Assembly: GCA_937923945.1 (NCBI GenBank)
Contig: CALDWC010000127.1
Coordinates: 1 to 43,329 of the forward strand
Direction of reading: 5' to 3'
Source: an uncultured Treponema sp.
GTDB lineage: Bacteria; Spirochaetota; Spirochaetia; Treponematales; Treponemataceae
Length of the DNA: 43,329 bases
Positions 25,497 to 33,387 of the stretch are shown here, in pieces; positions within the stretch are counted from its first letter, which is position 1; every line of letters begins with the position of its first letter. The notes below the pieces were generated by a model. That model was not told the origin of the DNA. It ran no database searches and saw only the letters and a program-made list of their open reading frames with translations. The position numbers and the translations under genes were made by a program.

Positions 25497-27380
25497 TTAC
25501 CGAAGTTGTGCAAGTAATTCTTTGGTGGTTTGAGCAATGTGCGGAGCGGAAAGTCCCGCCGTCTCAAGTACTTCGGAGCGTGAACCCTGTTTTAAAAAAG
25601 CATCACCGAAGGCGAGAACTGCCGTGCGCTTTGTTGAAAAGGCTTTTAAAACGGTTCGCTCAAGCTCGCTTGCAACTCCGCCGATTTTTGCTCCGTCTTC
25701 AATAAAAACAATTGCTCGGTACGGCGCGGCAACTTCCAAAAAATAGTCCGTGTTGATGGGTTTAATAAACCGCAGGTGATATATGTCGGCAAAAATCCGT
25801 TCATCCTGCAAAAGATCGCGCGCCGTTTTTATTTCAAGGTACAGCCCGCCCGAGCACAATACGAGCAACACATCCGCACCCGTTTTTTGCAAAAAAATTC
25901 CGCGTCCCCGCACTACGGGTGCAGTAAAGGCGCCGGTTTCATTCGGGCAGACCGCTTTCGGATAGCGGATTACGACCGGAGACTGTTGTTCAAAGCCCCA
26001 AGAAAAAAAAGACTCCATCTCGGCTGCGGTAGCCGGACTGAGAATGGTCATATTGGGAATGCAGCGCAGTATGCTGACGTCAAAAGCGCCTTGGTGGGTT
26101 TCACCGTCATGCGGCACCGCACCCGCTCGATCGATCGCGAACACAACCGGTAAATTCTGCAATGCAACATCGTGAATAATTTGATCGCAGGCACGCTGCA
26201 AAAACGTGGAGTAGAGTGCAACACAGGGTTTCATCCCGTTTTTCGCCAAGCCGGCAGCAAAGGTAACGGCGTGTGCTTCGGCAATCCCGACATCAAAGCA
26301 ACGACGGGGAAAAAGCTTGTGAAACGCTTCAAGTCCCGTACCGCCGAGCATCGCCGCGGTTATGGCGGTAATACGCGGATTCGTTTCGGCGAGATTGCAC
26401 AAGGTTTTTGAAAAAACAGAAGAAAAAGTCGTCCCGCCGGAGGCTTCGAGTTTGCCGTCCGCCACATCAAAATGCCCGACGCCGTGAAACCGCTCCGGAT
26501 CATGTTCCGCATAAGAGTAGCCGTATCCCTTTTTTGTTTTAATATGCACTACAACGGGGCAATGCAAGTTTTTTACCGTGTTGAAAACGCTTTCTAATTC
26601 GCGGATATTATGCCCGTTAATCGGTCCGACATATTCAAATCCGAAGTCAACAAAAAAGTTCGTCGAAAAAGACATGCTTTTAATTGCTGATTTTACTTTT
26701 CGTATAAAATTTAAAAACCGTTCACCGAGAACGGGAACTTTTAAAACCGCCGAATCGAATAAAAACTTAAACTGTTGATAGCCTTTTCCAATCGTCATCT
26801 TTGAAAGATATTTTGAAAAGGAGCTGTTATTTTTACTGATTGAAAAACCGTTATCATTCAAAACAATGATTAAGTTTTTTGTGCAGGCGCAGGCGTTTTC
26901 AATCCCCTCAAATGCCAAACCGCCGGTTAAAGCGCCGTCCCCGATAACGGCAATAACCCGCGCATGTTTTCTCTGAAGTTCATTCGCCGCTAATAATCCG
27001 ACGGCAGCGGAAATCGAGGTTGACGCATGCCCTGCGCCGAAACTGTCGTACTCGCTTTCGGAAATTTTCGGAAATCCTGAAATACCGTCTTTTTGCCGAA
27101 TTGTTGAAAACGATTCGACTCGTCCCGTTAAAAGTTTATGTGTGTAACTTTGGTGCCCGACGTCCCAAACAATTGCGTCCGCAGGCGTGTCAAATACGCG
27201 ATGTAATGCAATCGTCAATTCAACGACCCCTAAATTACTGGAAAGATGCCCGCCGGTTTTTGCTGTTGTCTCCAAAATTTCAGTGCGTATTTCTTGGGCA
27301 AGGCATTTAAGTTCATCGTATGAAAGATTTTTTAAATCCTTTGGTGAAGAGATCTTTGATAAGAGCATTGAATCTTGCAT
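25497..27380 (-). CDS. dxs: 1-deoxy-D-xylulose-5-phosphate synthase
   Basis: First enzyme of the non-mevalonate isoprenoid pathway, thiamine-diphosphate dependent, joining pyruvate and glyceraldehyde-3-phosphate. About 627 aa. Seen are GHQSYTHKLLTGR near residue 78, the TPP motif GDGALTGGLAFEGIENA (about 146-162), and DRAGAVPHDGETHQGAFDVS in the pyrimidine-binding domain. ATG 27380 is chosen; GTG 27389 is possible because GAGGA lies only three bases before it and twelve before the ATG. A hairpin terminator separates it from the small gene upstream. Confidence 0.96.
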   Translation of the reverse strand: MQDSMLLSKISSPKDLKNLSYDELKCLAQEIRTEILETTAKTGGHLSSNLGVVELTIALHRVFDTPADAIVWDVGHQSYTHKLLTGRVESFSTIRQKDGISGFPKISESEYDSFGAGHASTSISAAVGLLAANELQRKHARVIAVIGDGALTGGLAFEGIENACACTKNLIIVLNDNGFSISKNNSSFSKYLSKMTIGKGYQQFKFLFDSAVLKVPVLGERFLNFIRKVKSAIKSMSFSTNFFVDFGFEYVGPINGHNIRELESVFNTVKNLHCPVVVHIKTKKGYGYSYAEHDPERFHGVGHFDVADGKLEASGGTTFSSVFSKTLCNLAETNPRITAITAAMLGGTGLEAFHKLFPRRCFDVGIAEAHAVTFAAGLAKNGMKPCVALYSTFLQRACDQIIHDVALQNLPVVFAIDRAGAVPHDGETHQGAFDVSILRCIPNMTILSPATAAEMESFFSWGFEQQSPVVIRYPKAVCPNETGAFTAPVVRGRGIFLQKTGADVLLVLCSGGLYLEIKTARDLLQDERIFADIYHLRFIKPINTDYFLEVAAPYRAIVFIEDGAKIGGVASELERTVLKAFSTKRTAVLAFGDAFLKQGSRSEVLETAGLSAPHIAQTTKELLAQLR

Positions 27381-27452
27381 TGTGTTCACAGTTCCTCATT
27401 ATAAACGTTTGTTTTAAAGTTTTCAAGGGATTTATCAACACCGAAAATAATA

Positions 27453-27486
27453 AAAAAAGGCTGCCATAAAAATGACAACCTTTTTT
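27453..27486 (-). terminator. Hairpin terminator after the small basic protein gene
   Basis: Arms AAAAAAGG (27453-27460) and CCTTTTTT (27479-27486) with further TG/CA and CAT/ATG pairs inside. On the minus strand it follows the 27510 stop and ends transcription before dxs; it could work in both directions. Confidence 0.7.
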
Positions 27487-27509
27487 AAGTGCTTAAAGAC
27501 CGACCAGAA

Positions 27510-27599
27510 CTACTTGTTCTTGTGCCGATTTCTTCTCAGCTTCTTTTTCCGTTTATGCGTTGCGATCTTCTGTCGCTTTCTTTTTTTACCACAGGGCAT
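27510..27599 (-). CDS. 29-aa basic protein, AURKAIP1/COX24-domain type
   Basis: The frame reads MPCGKKRKRQKIATHKRKKK then ends RRNRHKNK. Over half of the residues are Lys or Arg. Similar tiny proteins with the KIxTHKRKKKLRRNRHK pattern are annotated in bacteria as AURKAIP1/COX24 domain (mitochondrial mS38 family) proteins and are probably ribosome-associated. AGGAG lies seven bases before the ATG, a consensus promoter is upstream and a terminator follows, so it is an independent expressed gene in spite of its size. Confidence 0.8.
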   Translation of the reverse strand: MPCGKKRKRQKIATHKRKKKLRRNRHKNK

Positions 27600-27628
27600 T
27601 TCGGCACTCCTATTAAAGAATTTCTATT

Positions 27629-27657
27629 AGTATATCATAAATAAAAAAAATTGTCAA
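27629..27657 (-). promoter_or_regulatory. Promoter of the 29-aa basic protein gene
   Basis: On the minus strand TTGACA (27657-27652), 17 bases, TATACT (27634-27629). Confidence 0.75.
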
Positions 27658-27805
27658 GAGCAATCGAAAAAACGTTTCGTATTTTTTTCTTATGCCGCGT
27701 TTTATGGTATAAAAAATTTGGAACAACAAAACCGGAAAATGTATTCTGTGTCGCCCCTTGTCATAAAAATATCCATAAATCGAAAAAATTTACAATGGAA
27801 AAATA

Positions 27806-27834
27806 TTGACATCTAATATGTTTAGTGATAGGAT
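27806..27834 (+). promoter_or_regulatory. Promoter of rex
   Basis: TTGACA (27806-27811), 17 bases, TAGGAT (27829-27834), with a leader of about 27 bases. I see no Rex operator (TTGTGAA...TTCACAA) in the leader. Confidence 0.6.
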
Positions 27835-27867
27835 ACAAAAATAAAGTTTTATTTTGTGAGGTGAGAG

Positions 27868-28509
27868 ATGACAAAATCGAAACTTGAATTTGCGCCGACG
27901 TATGAGCGACTGCCGGCGTATTTACATTTGGCGGAACGGGCTTTGCATGACGGGAAGGAATTTATTTCCGGAACGGATATCGCCAACATGCTCGGTTCAT
28001 CATCAATTCAAGTACGGAAGGATTTATCCTTTGCCGGACTCAAAGGTATTCCGAAACGAGGTTACAAAACGAAAGAAGTGATTTCGGGTATTAACGAATT
28101 TTTAACATGGAATAAGCCGAAGCCTGCGTTTTTGTTAGGAGCGGGAAATTTAGGTAAAGCAATTATGTTGCATACCGATTTTCAAAAGTGCGGTTTAAAT
28201 ATTACAGCTGCTTTTGATAATGATCGAAGAAAGATTGGTAAAAAAATCGGAAATTTGAAAATTGCGGATATCGCGACATTATCCGAGCAGTTCGATATAC
28301 TGAAACCGGAAATTGCGATTTTAACATTAAGCTATGCTGCCGATGTTGAAAGCATCGTTTCTTTACTTGTGGAAAAAGGTATTAATGGAATTTGGAATTT
28401 TACCAAGCATACCTTTTCCGTAAATGACAACATTGCCGTTTATGATGCCGATTTTACCGCAGGCTTTGCCATTTTGTGTGCTGAAATGAAGCAGTTGAGA
28501 AAACGTTGA
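27868..28509 (+). CDS. rex: Redox-sensing transcriptional repressor Rex
   Basis: Rex senses the NADH/NAD ratio and represses fermentative and respiratory genes when NADH is low. The 213 aa hold an N-terminal winged helix (recognition helix around GSSSIQVRKDLSFAG) and a Rossmann domain with LLGAGNLGKAI near residue 89; the C-terminal helix that swaps between subunits is YDADFTAGFAILCAEM. GAGGTGAGAG precedes the ATG. The last three codons and the TGA lie within the terminal repeat of a mobile element, so the present C-terminus (RKR) may differ from the ancestral one. Confidence 0.95.
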   Translation: MTKSKLEFAPTYERLPAYLHLAERALHDGKEFISGTDIANMLGSSSIQVRKDLSFAGLKGIPKRGYKTKEVISGINEFLTWNKPKPAFLLGAGNLGKAIMLHTDFQKCGLNITAAFDNDRRKIGKKIGNLKIADIATLSEQFDILKPEIAILTLSYAADVESIVSLLVEKGINGIWNFTKHTFSVNDNIAVYDADFTAGFAILCAEMKQLRKR

Positions 28510-28733
28510 TTAACGACTTGACGCCGGTTACCGCCATACTTTACAAAGTAAAGTTTTTTTGCAAAAGCAAAGTATCTCCTTAACTATTTTTTAATGTTCA
28601 GTAAATAACAGTAGATTCTGAACATTTGCGAAACAAGGATTTTAAAGGTGGGCACTGAAAAGTAGTCTCTAAAAATCTAACCCGAGTTTTTGAAAGATGC
28701 CCTCAATTCTCGGTTGAAGTAATCAGTACCTCC
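28499..28733 (+). mobile_element. TTAA palindromic mobile element after rex (copy G, 235 nt)
   Basis: The left end GAAAACGTTGATTAA (28499-28513) overlaps the rex stop codon, and the right end finishes at GTACCTCC (28733). Flanks are TTGA and ATAA, decayed TTAA. Inside are the family left end, a TTTACAAAGTAAAG palindrome, the middle hairpin around TTCAG and CTGAA, and an extra AGTAGTCTCTAAAAA segment in the right hairpin that also occurs in the copy at the right edge of the window. Confidence 0.8.
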
Positions 28734-28751
28734 ATAAGCAAATTAACAAAT

Positions 28752-28779
28752 GGGTGCCGTGTACGCGGCACCCTGATTT
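28752..28779 (+). terminator. Rho-independent terminator downstream of rex
   Basis: Perfect 8-bp stem GGGTGCCG (28752-28759) and CGGCACCC (28766-28773), a 6-base loop, then TGATTTTT. Confidence 0.7.
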
Positions 28780-28907
28780 TTCCTTACTGATTGTTTTGTA
28801 CGCTCTAAGGACATTGGTTTTGCGAAGTTTTTTTGAAAAACTTCGCGCTTCCTTTTGGACCTTATCGCAGAATACACCCAAAACTACTTAAATAAATATT
28901 TTTTTCG
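28780..28907. other. Gap with further hairpins between rex and gltS
   Basis: Holds no gene. A perfect 11-bp hairpin, GCGAAGTTTTT with AAAAACTTCGC, occupies 28822-28846 (loop TTG). A third stem, arms AAATAAATATTTTT (28890-28903) and AAAAATATTTATTT (28926-28939), spans the gltS stop codon. Confidence 0.6.
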
Positions 28908-30107
28908 TTACTTAAATGAACCGATAAAAATATTTATTTGCGTAACATTGATAAAATCAATAAAAAGCGAGCCGACTATCGGTACGACAAAAAATGCCAA
29001 ACTCGAATAACCGTAATTGTTACATACCGATTGCATGTTTGCGATTGCGTTCGGTGTTGCCCCCATTCCGAAACCGCAGTGCCCTGCCGTTATAACTGCC
29101 GCATCGTAGTTTCGTCCCATAACGTTGAACGTAACAAAAATAGTAAAAAAGAATGTTAAAACCGTTTGTGCGATTAGCAAGACTATCATCGGAATTGCAA
29201 GATCCGCCAATTCCCACAGCCGCAAGGTCATCAACGCAACGGCAAGGAAAAGGTTTAACGAAACATTGCCGACAATCGAAACTTCTTCCATTGGGGCGGC
29301 TAATTTTGAATTATCAAATACATTTCTGATAATCGCACCAATAATCATTGCGCCGAGATAACTCGGAAAATTAATCGAAGCTCCCATTTTTATGAATAGC
29401 CAGTTTAAGCCTTGCGTAACGTAACTTCCGAAAAATAAGGCAATTAAAATGTGGAAAAAAGCTGCCATTATTTTCCCTTCGTCAAGAGGTTTTATTACGG
29501 TTTCAGTTTCTGCTTTGTCCGTGGTGTCGAGGTCTTTTAAATTATTTTTCTTAATCAAAAAGCGTCCGACCGGTCCGCCCATTAATGAACCGGCGACCAA
29601 ACCGTAGGTGGCTGAGGTAAATGCAACAGCTACCGCGCCTTGAAAACCCATTTCTTCGACAAAACTTGCAATTCCGCCTGAAGTGCCGTGTCCGCCGGTC
29701 ATTGGAGTTGAGGCGGTCATCAGCGCTAAAATCGGCGGTATTTTTACAACCGGTGCTAACAGCACCGCCACAACATTTTGTAAAATTGCCAATACCGTTG
29801 CCACCAGTAAAAACCTCAACACCATAACGCCGCCTTTTTTGAGAATATGCACGCTGGCGTTAAAACCGATCGTGGCAAAAAACATATTCATAAAAAAAGT
29901 TTTGAGCGCTTCATCGAATTCAAATCCGATCACATTCTTTTGCTGCAGTATTAAATGCACAATAGCAAAAATAAAGCCTCCAATTACCGGTTCCGGTATA
30001 CAATACGTTTCGAAAAACTTTATCTTTTGTTTTAAAAGACGCCCAAACAGCAGTAAAAGTACTGCAAATCCCAAAGTCTGCATCATGTCAAATTTAAAAC
30101 TTAACAT
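28908..30107 (-). CDS. gltS: Sodium/glutamate symporter GltS
   Basis: Inner-membrane carrier taking up glutamate with sodium. About 399 aa and highly hydrophobic. It has the two inverted-repeat motifs of the family: TPMTGGHGTSGGIASF in the first half and CGFGMGATPNAIANMQ in the second, which form the re-entrant loops. ATG 30107 is chosen because AGGAGG lies six bases upstream; the upstream frame to 30137 has no such site. A long perfect hairpin spans the stop codon. It is transcribed alone from a consensus promoter. Confidence 0.94.
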   Translation of the reverse strand: MLSFKFDMMQTLGFAVLLLLFGRLLKQKIKFFETYCIPEPVIGGFIFAIVHLILQQKNVIGFEFDEALKTFFMNMFFATIGFNASVHILKKGGVMVLRFLLVATVLAILQNVVAVLLAPVVKIPPILALMTASTPMTGGHGTSGGIASFVEEMGFQGAVAVAFTSATYGLVAGSLMGGPVGRFLIKKNNLKDLDTTDKAETETVIKPLDEGKIMAAFFHILIALFFGSYVTQGLNWLFIKMGASINFPSYLGAMIIGAIIRNVFDNSKLAAPMEEVSIVGNVSLNLFLAVALMTLRLWELADLAIPMIVLLIAQTVLTFFFTIFVTFNVMGRNYDAAVITAGHCGFGMGATPNAIANMQSVCNNYGYSSLAFFVVPIVGSLFIDFINVTQINIFIGSFK

Positions 30108-30159
30108 AGATTGCCTCCTGCCAAAAATAGTGCTCACTCTAGCTTATGAGTCTACAATA

Positions 30160-30188
30160 ATTATTGCATAGGATTTATGTTTTGTCAA
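30160..30188 (-). promoter_or_regulatory. Promoter of gltS
   Basis: On the minus strand TTGACA (30188-30183), 17 bases, AATAAT (30165-30160). Confidence 0.7.
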
Positions 30189-30419
30189 CGTTTTTATATT
30201 GCACTATCGAAAAATAAATTATATTTTTAAATGTGCGGTCAGTGAAGAATCATCTCGATTTATTATACTTCTTGTTTCATTACTTGATTTTTTTCACAAA
30301 ATACGATATGGTCAAATATCGATGAAACGGTAGCGGAATTGAAAACAAGCAAATCAACAAAACTCGATATGGTTTCCGTTACTGATTTTAATGAATATTT
30401 ACTGAAATGAGAAGGAAGT
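30189..30419. other. Region upstream of ychF with a possible gene remnant
   Basis: The frame 30288-30410 (+) reads NIDETVAELKTSKSTKLDMV and ends NEYLLK, protein-like, but has no start codon at its head and an in-frame TGA just before it. It may be the end of a lost gene. No promoter stands out. AAGGA for ychF is at 30412-30416. Confidence 0.3.
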
Positions 30420-31526
30420 ATGGGTTTAAATTGTGGTATAGTCGGTTTACCGAATGTCGGAAAATCGACACTTTTTTCGGCTTTGACAAAGGCTCCTGCC
30501 GAAGTTGCAAATTATCCTTTTTGTACAATAAACCCGAATGTCGGGATTGTTAATTTACCTGATGTCCGTTTGGATGCATTATCAAAGTTTTTTCAACCGG
30601 AGCGGACGATCCCGGCAACGGTTGAATTTGTCGATATTGCGGGCTTGGTTCGCGGCGCTTCAAAGGGTGAAGGATTGGGAAATCAGTTTTTATCGCATAT
30701 CCGTGAAGTTTCGGTTATCGCTCATGTCGTACGCTGTTTTGACGATGAAAACGTGATTCATGTCGACAATACGATTGATCCGGCGCGTGACAGCGAAACA
30801 ATCAATGTTGAATTGGCGCTAGCCGATATGGCAAGCTTGGATAAGCTCGCCGTTCGTGCCGACAAAGCAACCCGCATGGGAAAAGATGCCCAAAAAGAAG
30901 CCGCCTTTATGGTGAGCGCAATCAATAAAATAAAACCGCTTTTGAATGAAGGCAAGGCGGCACGCTTGGCGGATTTAACCGACGAAGAGCGGGCAATTAT
31001 CGCCGATTCGCATCTTTTAACGATGAAGCCGCAAATTTATGTGTGCAACACCGATGAAGCGGGAATCGTTGACGGTAATGCGTATATCGAAAAAATGAAA
31101 AAAATTGCCGCAGATGAAAAATCAGGCTTGGTGGTTATTTGCGGAAAACTGGAAGCGGATTTAGCTGACCTTGAAACCGACGAAGAGCGTCAAAGTTTTT
31201 TGCAAGAACTTGGCATTGAACAATCGGGACTTGCGGTTTTAGCGCAAAAGACGTATGCGCTTTTGGGACTTCGCACCTTTTTTACAGCGGGGCATGATGA
31301 GTGCCGTGCATGGACAATTCATGCAGGGGACAAAGCCCCGAAAGCGGCAGGAGTTATTCACACCGATTTTGAGCGAGGTTTTATCAAAGCGGAAGTGTAC
31401 AGTTTTGCCGATTTTGAAAAATACGGCAGTGAGCAAAAAATAAAAGAAGCAGGACGCTACCGCTTAGAGGGCAAAGATTATATCGTCGAAGACGGTGATA
31501 TCATGTTCTTCAAGTTTAATGTATAA
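30420..31526 (+). CDS. ychF: Redox-regulated ATPase/GTPase YchF (Obg-like)
   Basis: Ribosome-associated P-loop protein of the TRAFAC class that prefers ATP. The 368 aa have G1 GLPNVGKST at 9-17, NYPFCTINPNVG, the G3 region DIAGLVRGASKGEGLGNQFL, an intermediate coiled coil (about 130-200) and the C-terminal TGS domain (from about 280) containing FTAGHDECRAWTIHAGDKAP. AAGGA lies before the ATG. It converges on the DJ-1/PfpI gene with 31 bases between the stops. Confidence 0.97.
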   Translation: MGLNCGIVGLPNVGKSTLFSALTKAPAEVANYPFCTINPNVGIVNLPDVRLDALSKFFQPERTIPATVEFVDIAGLVRGASKGEGLGNQFLSHIREVSVIAHVVRCFDDENVIHVDNTIDPARDSETINVELALADMASLDKLAVRADKATRMGKDAQKEAAFMVSAINKIKPLLNEGKAARLADLTDEERAIIADSHLLTMKPQIYVCNTDEAGIVDGNAYIEKMKKIAADEKSGLVVICGKLEADLADLETDEERQSFLQELGIEQSGLAVLAQKTYALLGLRTFFTAGHDECRAWTIHAGDKAPKAAGVIHTDFERGFIKAEVYSFADFEKYGSEQKIKEAGRYRLEGKDYIVEDGDIMFFKFNV

Positions 31527-31557
31527 CGTCCTGCCGATTGGGCGAGCGATAACGATT

Positions 31558-32103
31558 TTACTTTCGGGCGACCACCGCTTTTTTCATTTGAGCGAGGGCT
31601 GTTTTCCCTGCAAGGATTTCAACGAGCGTAAAAGAAAACTCTTCAGCTGCTCCTGCTCCGCAGGCGGTAATGATATTGCCGTCAATCACAACGCGGGCAT
31701 GTTCCGCTTTATGCGGAAGTTCGGCGTCCATTTCGGGATAACACGTGTATTTTTTACCGTTTAAAAGTCCCCACTCATAAAACACGAGTGCGGGGGCTGC
31801 ACAAATTCCCGCAACAAAACCGGAAGTAAGCGTTCGTAGCGTTATTTCTTTTGCTTCAGCCGAGCGGCTTGCGGTGCGGGCGTTGGGAAGACCGCCCGGA
31901 AAAATCACCGTATCGGGCGTTTCATTTTTAACGGCTTTGACGGTCGTATCGCACTGCATTTTGATGCCGTGCGCCGACACAACTTCACGAGCAGAGATAC
32001 CGACGGTAATAACGTCAAAACCGGCTCTGCGTAAATAATCAATCGGGGTAACGGCTTCCACTTCTTCAAAGCCGTCGGCGATAAACACAAAAATCTTTTT
32101 CAT
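31558..32103 (-). CDS. DJ-1/PfpI family protein (YajL/ThiJ-like)
   Basis: Small cysteine-dependent protein of the DJ-1 superfamily; relatives act as glyoxalases, protein deglycases or oxidative-stress chaperones. The 181 aa show the N-terminal GFEEVEAVTPIDYLRRAG, the nucleophile Cys101 in AGICAAPALV, and a final GAAEEFSFTLVEIL, all typical. I start at ATG 32103 (MKKIFVF); the frame continues upstream but AGGAG precedes this ATG. It follows fliG1 closely on the same strand, so the two are probably co-transcribed, without an obvious functional link. Confidence 0.9.
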   Translation of the reverse strand: MKKIFVFIADGFEEVEAVTPIDYLRRAGFDVITVGISAREVVSAHGIKMQCDTTVKAVKNETPDTVIFPGGLPNARTASRSAEAKEITLRTLTSGFVAGICAAPALVFYEWGLLNGKKYTCYPEMDAELPHKAEHARVVIDGNIITACGAGAAEEFSFTLVEILAGKTALAQMKKAVVARK

Positions 32104-32123
32104 TTTTTTCACACTCCTCACTA

Positions 32124-33179
32124 TCAATACACTAATTTTTCACTTTCATCTTTTAAAATAATCACTTTACCGGAACGCGCTGCCTGTGCCAGATTGTTTA
32201 CAAATTTTTTTTCAACATCGAGATATTCTCTCGGTCGAGGCGCTTCCAAATTTTTTTCATCATCTAAAATGCAAAGCGCTTTATTCTTTGAAATATTCGT
32301 TAAAATTTTTTGTCGGATTTCTTTCGAGCGATTAAAAATCAGCGAACGAATTTCGGTATTTTCCAGCGACGAAAGCAAATACTGCACATCCTTATCATTC
32401 ATCAAAAGAATATCATCCAACGTGTAGATTTGTTTCATAATATCTTGCGCGAGCTCGGCATCTTCCGATGAAATTTTTTGTAAAATATTTTTTTCCGTTT
32501 CAAGATTGGTATTCCGCAAAATTTTTGCGAGTACCGATTTACCGTCCAACTTTGAAGTTTTATCCAAACTCACCGCGACGATTTTTTTGCGTATCGCATC
32601 ACTCATCGCTTGCAACACATCGGTGTTCAATTTTTCCATCTTTGCGAGGTGCAGGACAATTTCTTTTTTCCGCGCTTCATCCGGAATTGCGCTGATGTAG
32701 CGGGCTGCCTGTTTCGGCGGAAGATAGGAAATAACGACGGCACACGCCGAAGGCAATTCGTCTTTTAAAACAGCGGCGAGTTCTTCGTTATCAATATCTT
32801 TTAGATATGCAAACGGTTTTATCGGAATCTCCGGCACGGCTTTTTCAAGAATTTCAGCGGCTCGATTTTCGCCGTAGGCTTCTTCTAAAATTTCTTTTGC
32901 CACGCCCACGCCGCCGAACGAATTTTTATTTGCTTCGTAGATTTGACTAAATTCATTTAAGATTTCCAAAGCTTCGTCTTCATCAACACTTCGGATGGTA
33001 ACCAACTCGGCAATCACTTTTTCGACTTGTACATCGTCAAGTTCGCGCAGTACTTGCGCCGCCTGCTTTGATCCGATTAAAAATAAAAATTTCGCAACCC
33101 GTCGAAACTTCGAATCGGGTTGTTCCTGCGGCACTTTAACCAAACCGTTTTTTTCTTTGATACTTTCAAAATCCGACAT
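32124..33179 (-). CDS. FliG paralogue (FliG1 type)
   Basis: Second flagellar switch paralogue, about 351 aa. It keeps the FliG architecture: N-terminal KFLFLIGSKQAAQVLRELDD, a middle domain with ELPSACAVVISYLPPKQAAR in place of the EHPQ motif, and a C-terminal domain with YTLDDILLMNDKDVQYLLSSL. The divergent middle motif suggests altered FliM contact. Spirochaetes carry two FliGs; in Borrelia FliG1 is required for motility but is not the main rotor. ATG 33179 follows GGAAAG; ATG 33224 in the same frame adds 15 residues but has no ribosome site. It lies far from the main flagellar operon. Confidence 0.88.
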   Translation of the reverse strand: MSDFESIKEKNGLVKVPQEQPDSKFRRVAKFLFLIGSKQAAQVLRELDDVQVEKVIAELVTIRSVDEDEALEILNEFSQIYEANKNSFGGVGVAKEILEEAYGENRAAEILEKAVPEIPIKPFAYLKDIDNEELAAVLKDELPSACAVVISYLPPKQAARYISAIPDEARKKEIVLHLAKMEKLNTDVLQAMSDAIRKKIVAVSLDKTSKLDGKSVLAKILRNTNLETEKNILQKISSEDAELAQDIMKQIYTLDDILLMNDKDVQYLLSSLENTEIRSLIFNRSKEIRQKILTNISKNKALCILDDEKNLEAPRPREYLDVEKKFVNNLAQAARSGKVIILKDESEKLVY

Positions 33180-33344
33180 TTTACTTTCCACGTGTGATAC
33201 GGTATCTTCAAGCACAGCATGCATTTATTTCGATAGATGCATGATACAGTTTTCTCGGATACCGTTCTCTCATTAAGGATAACCAAAAAATTTAAAAAAG
33301 CAAGTATGCCTACATGGATGGCACGTTCAGGAAAATGCCTTTAA

Positions 33345-33387
33345 GGAAGCTCTGATTAAAGGTTTGATGTCGTTTAGCAGCGTTTCT
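33345..33387. repeat. 43-nt left-hairpin copy at the FemAB-like gene 3' end
   Basis: GGAAGCTCTGATTAAAGG through GCAGCGTTTC, the left hairpin of the element alone, with TTAA at 33341-33344. The stop codon and the last codons of the gene at 33374 lie in it. Confidence 0.7.
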
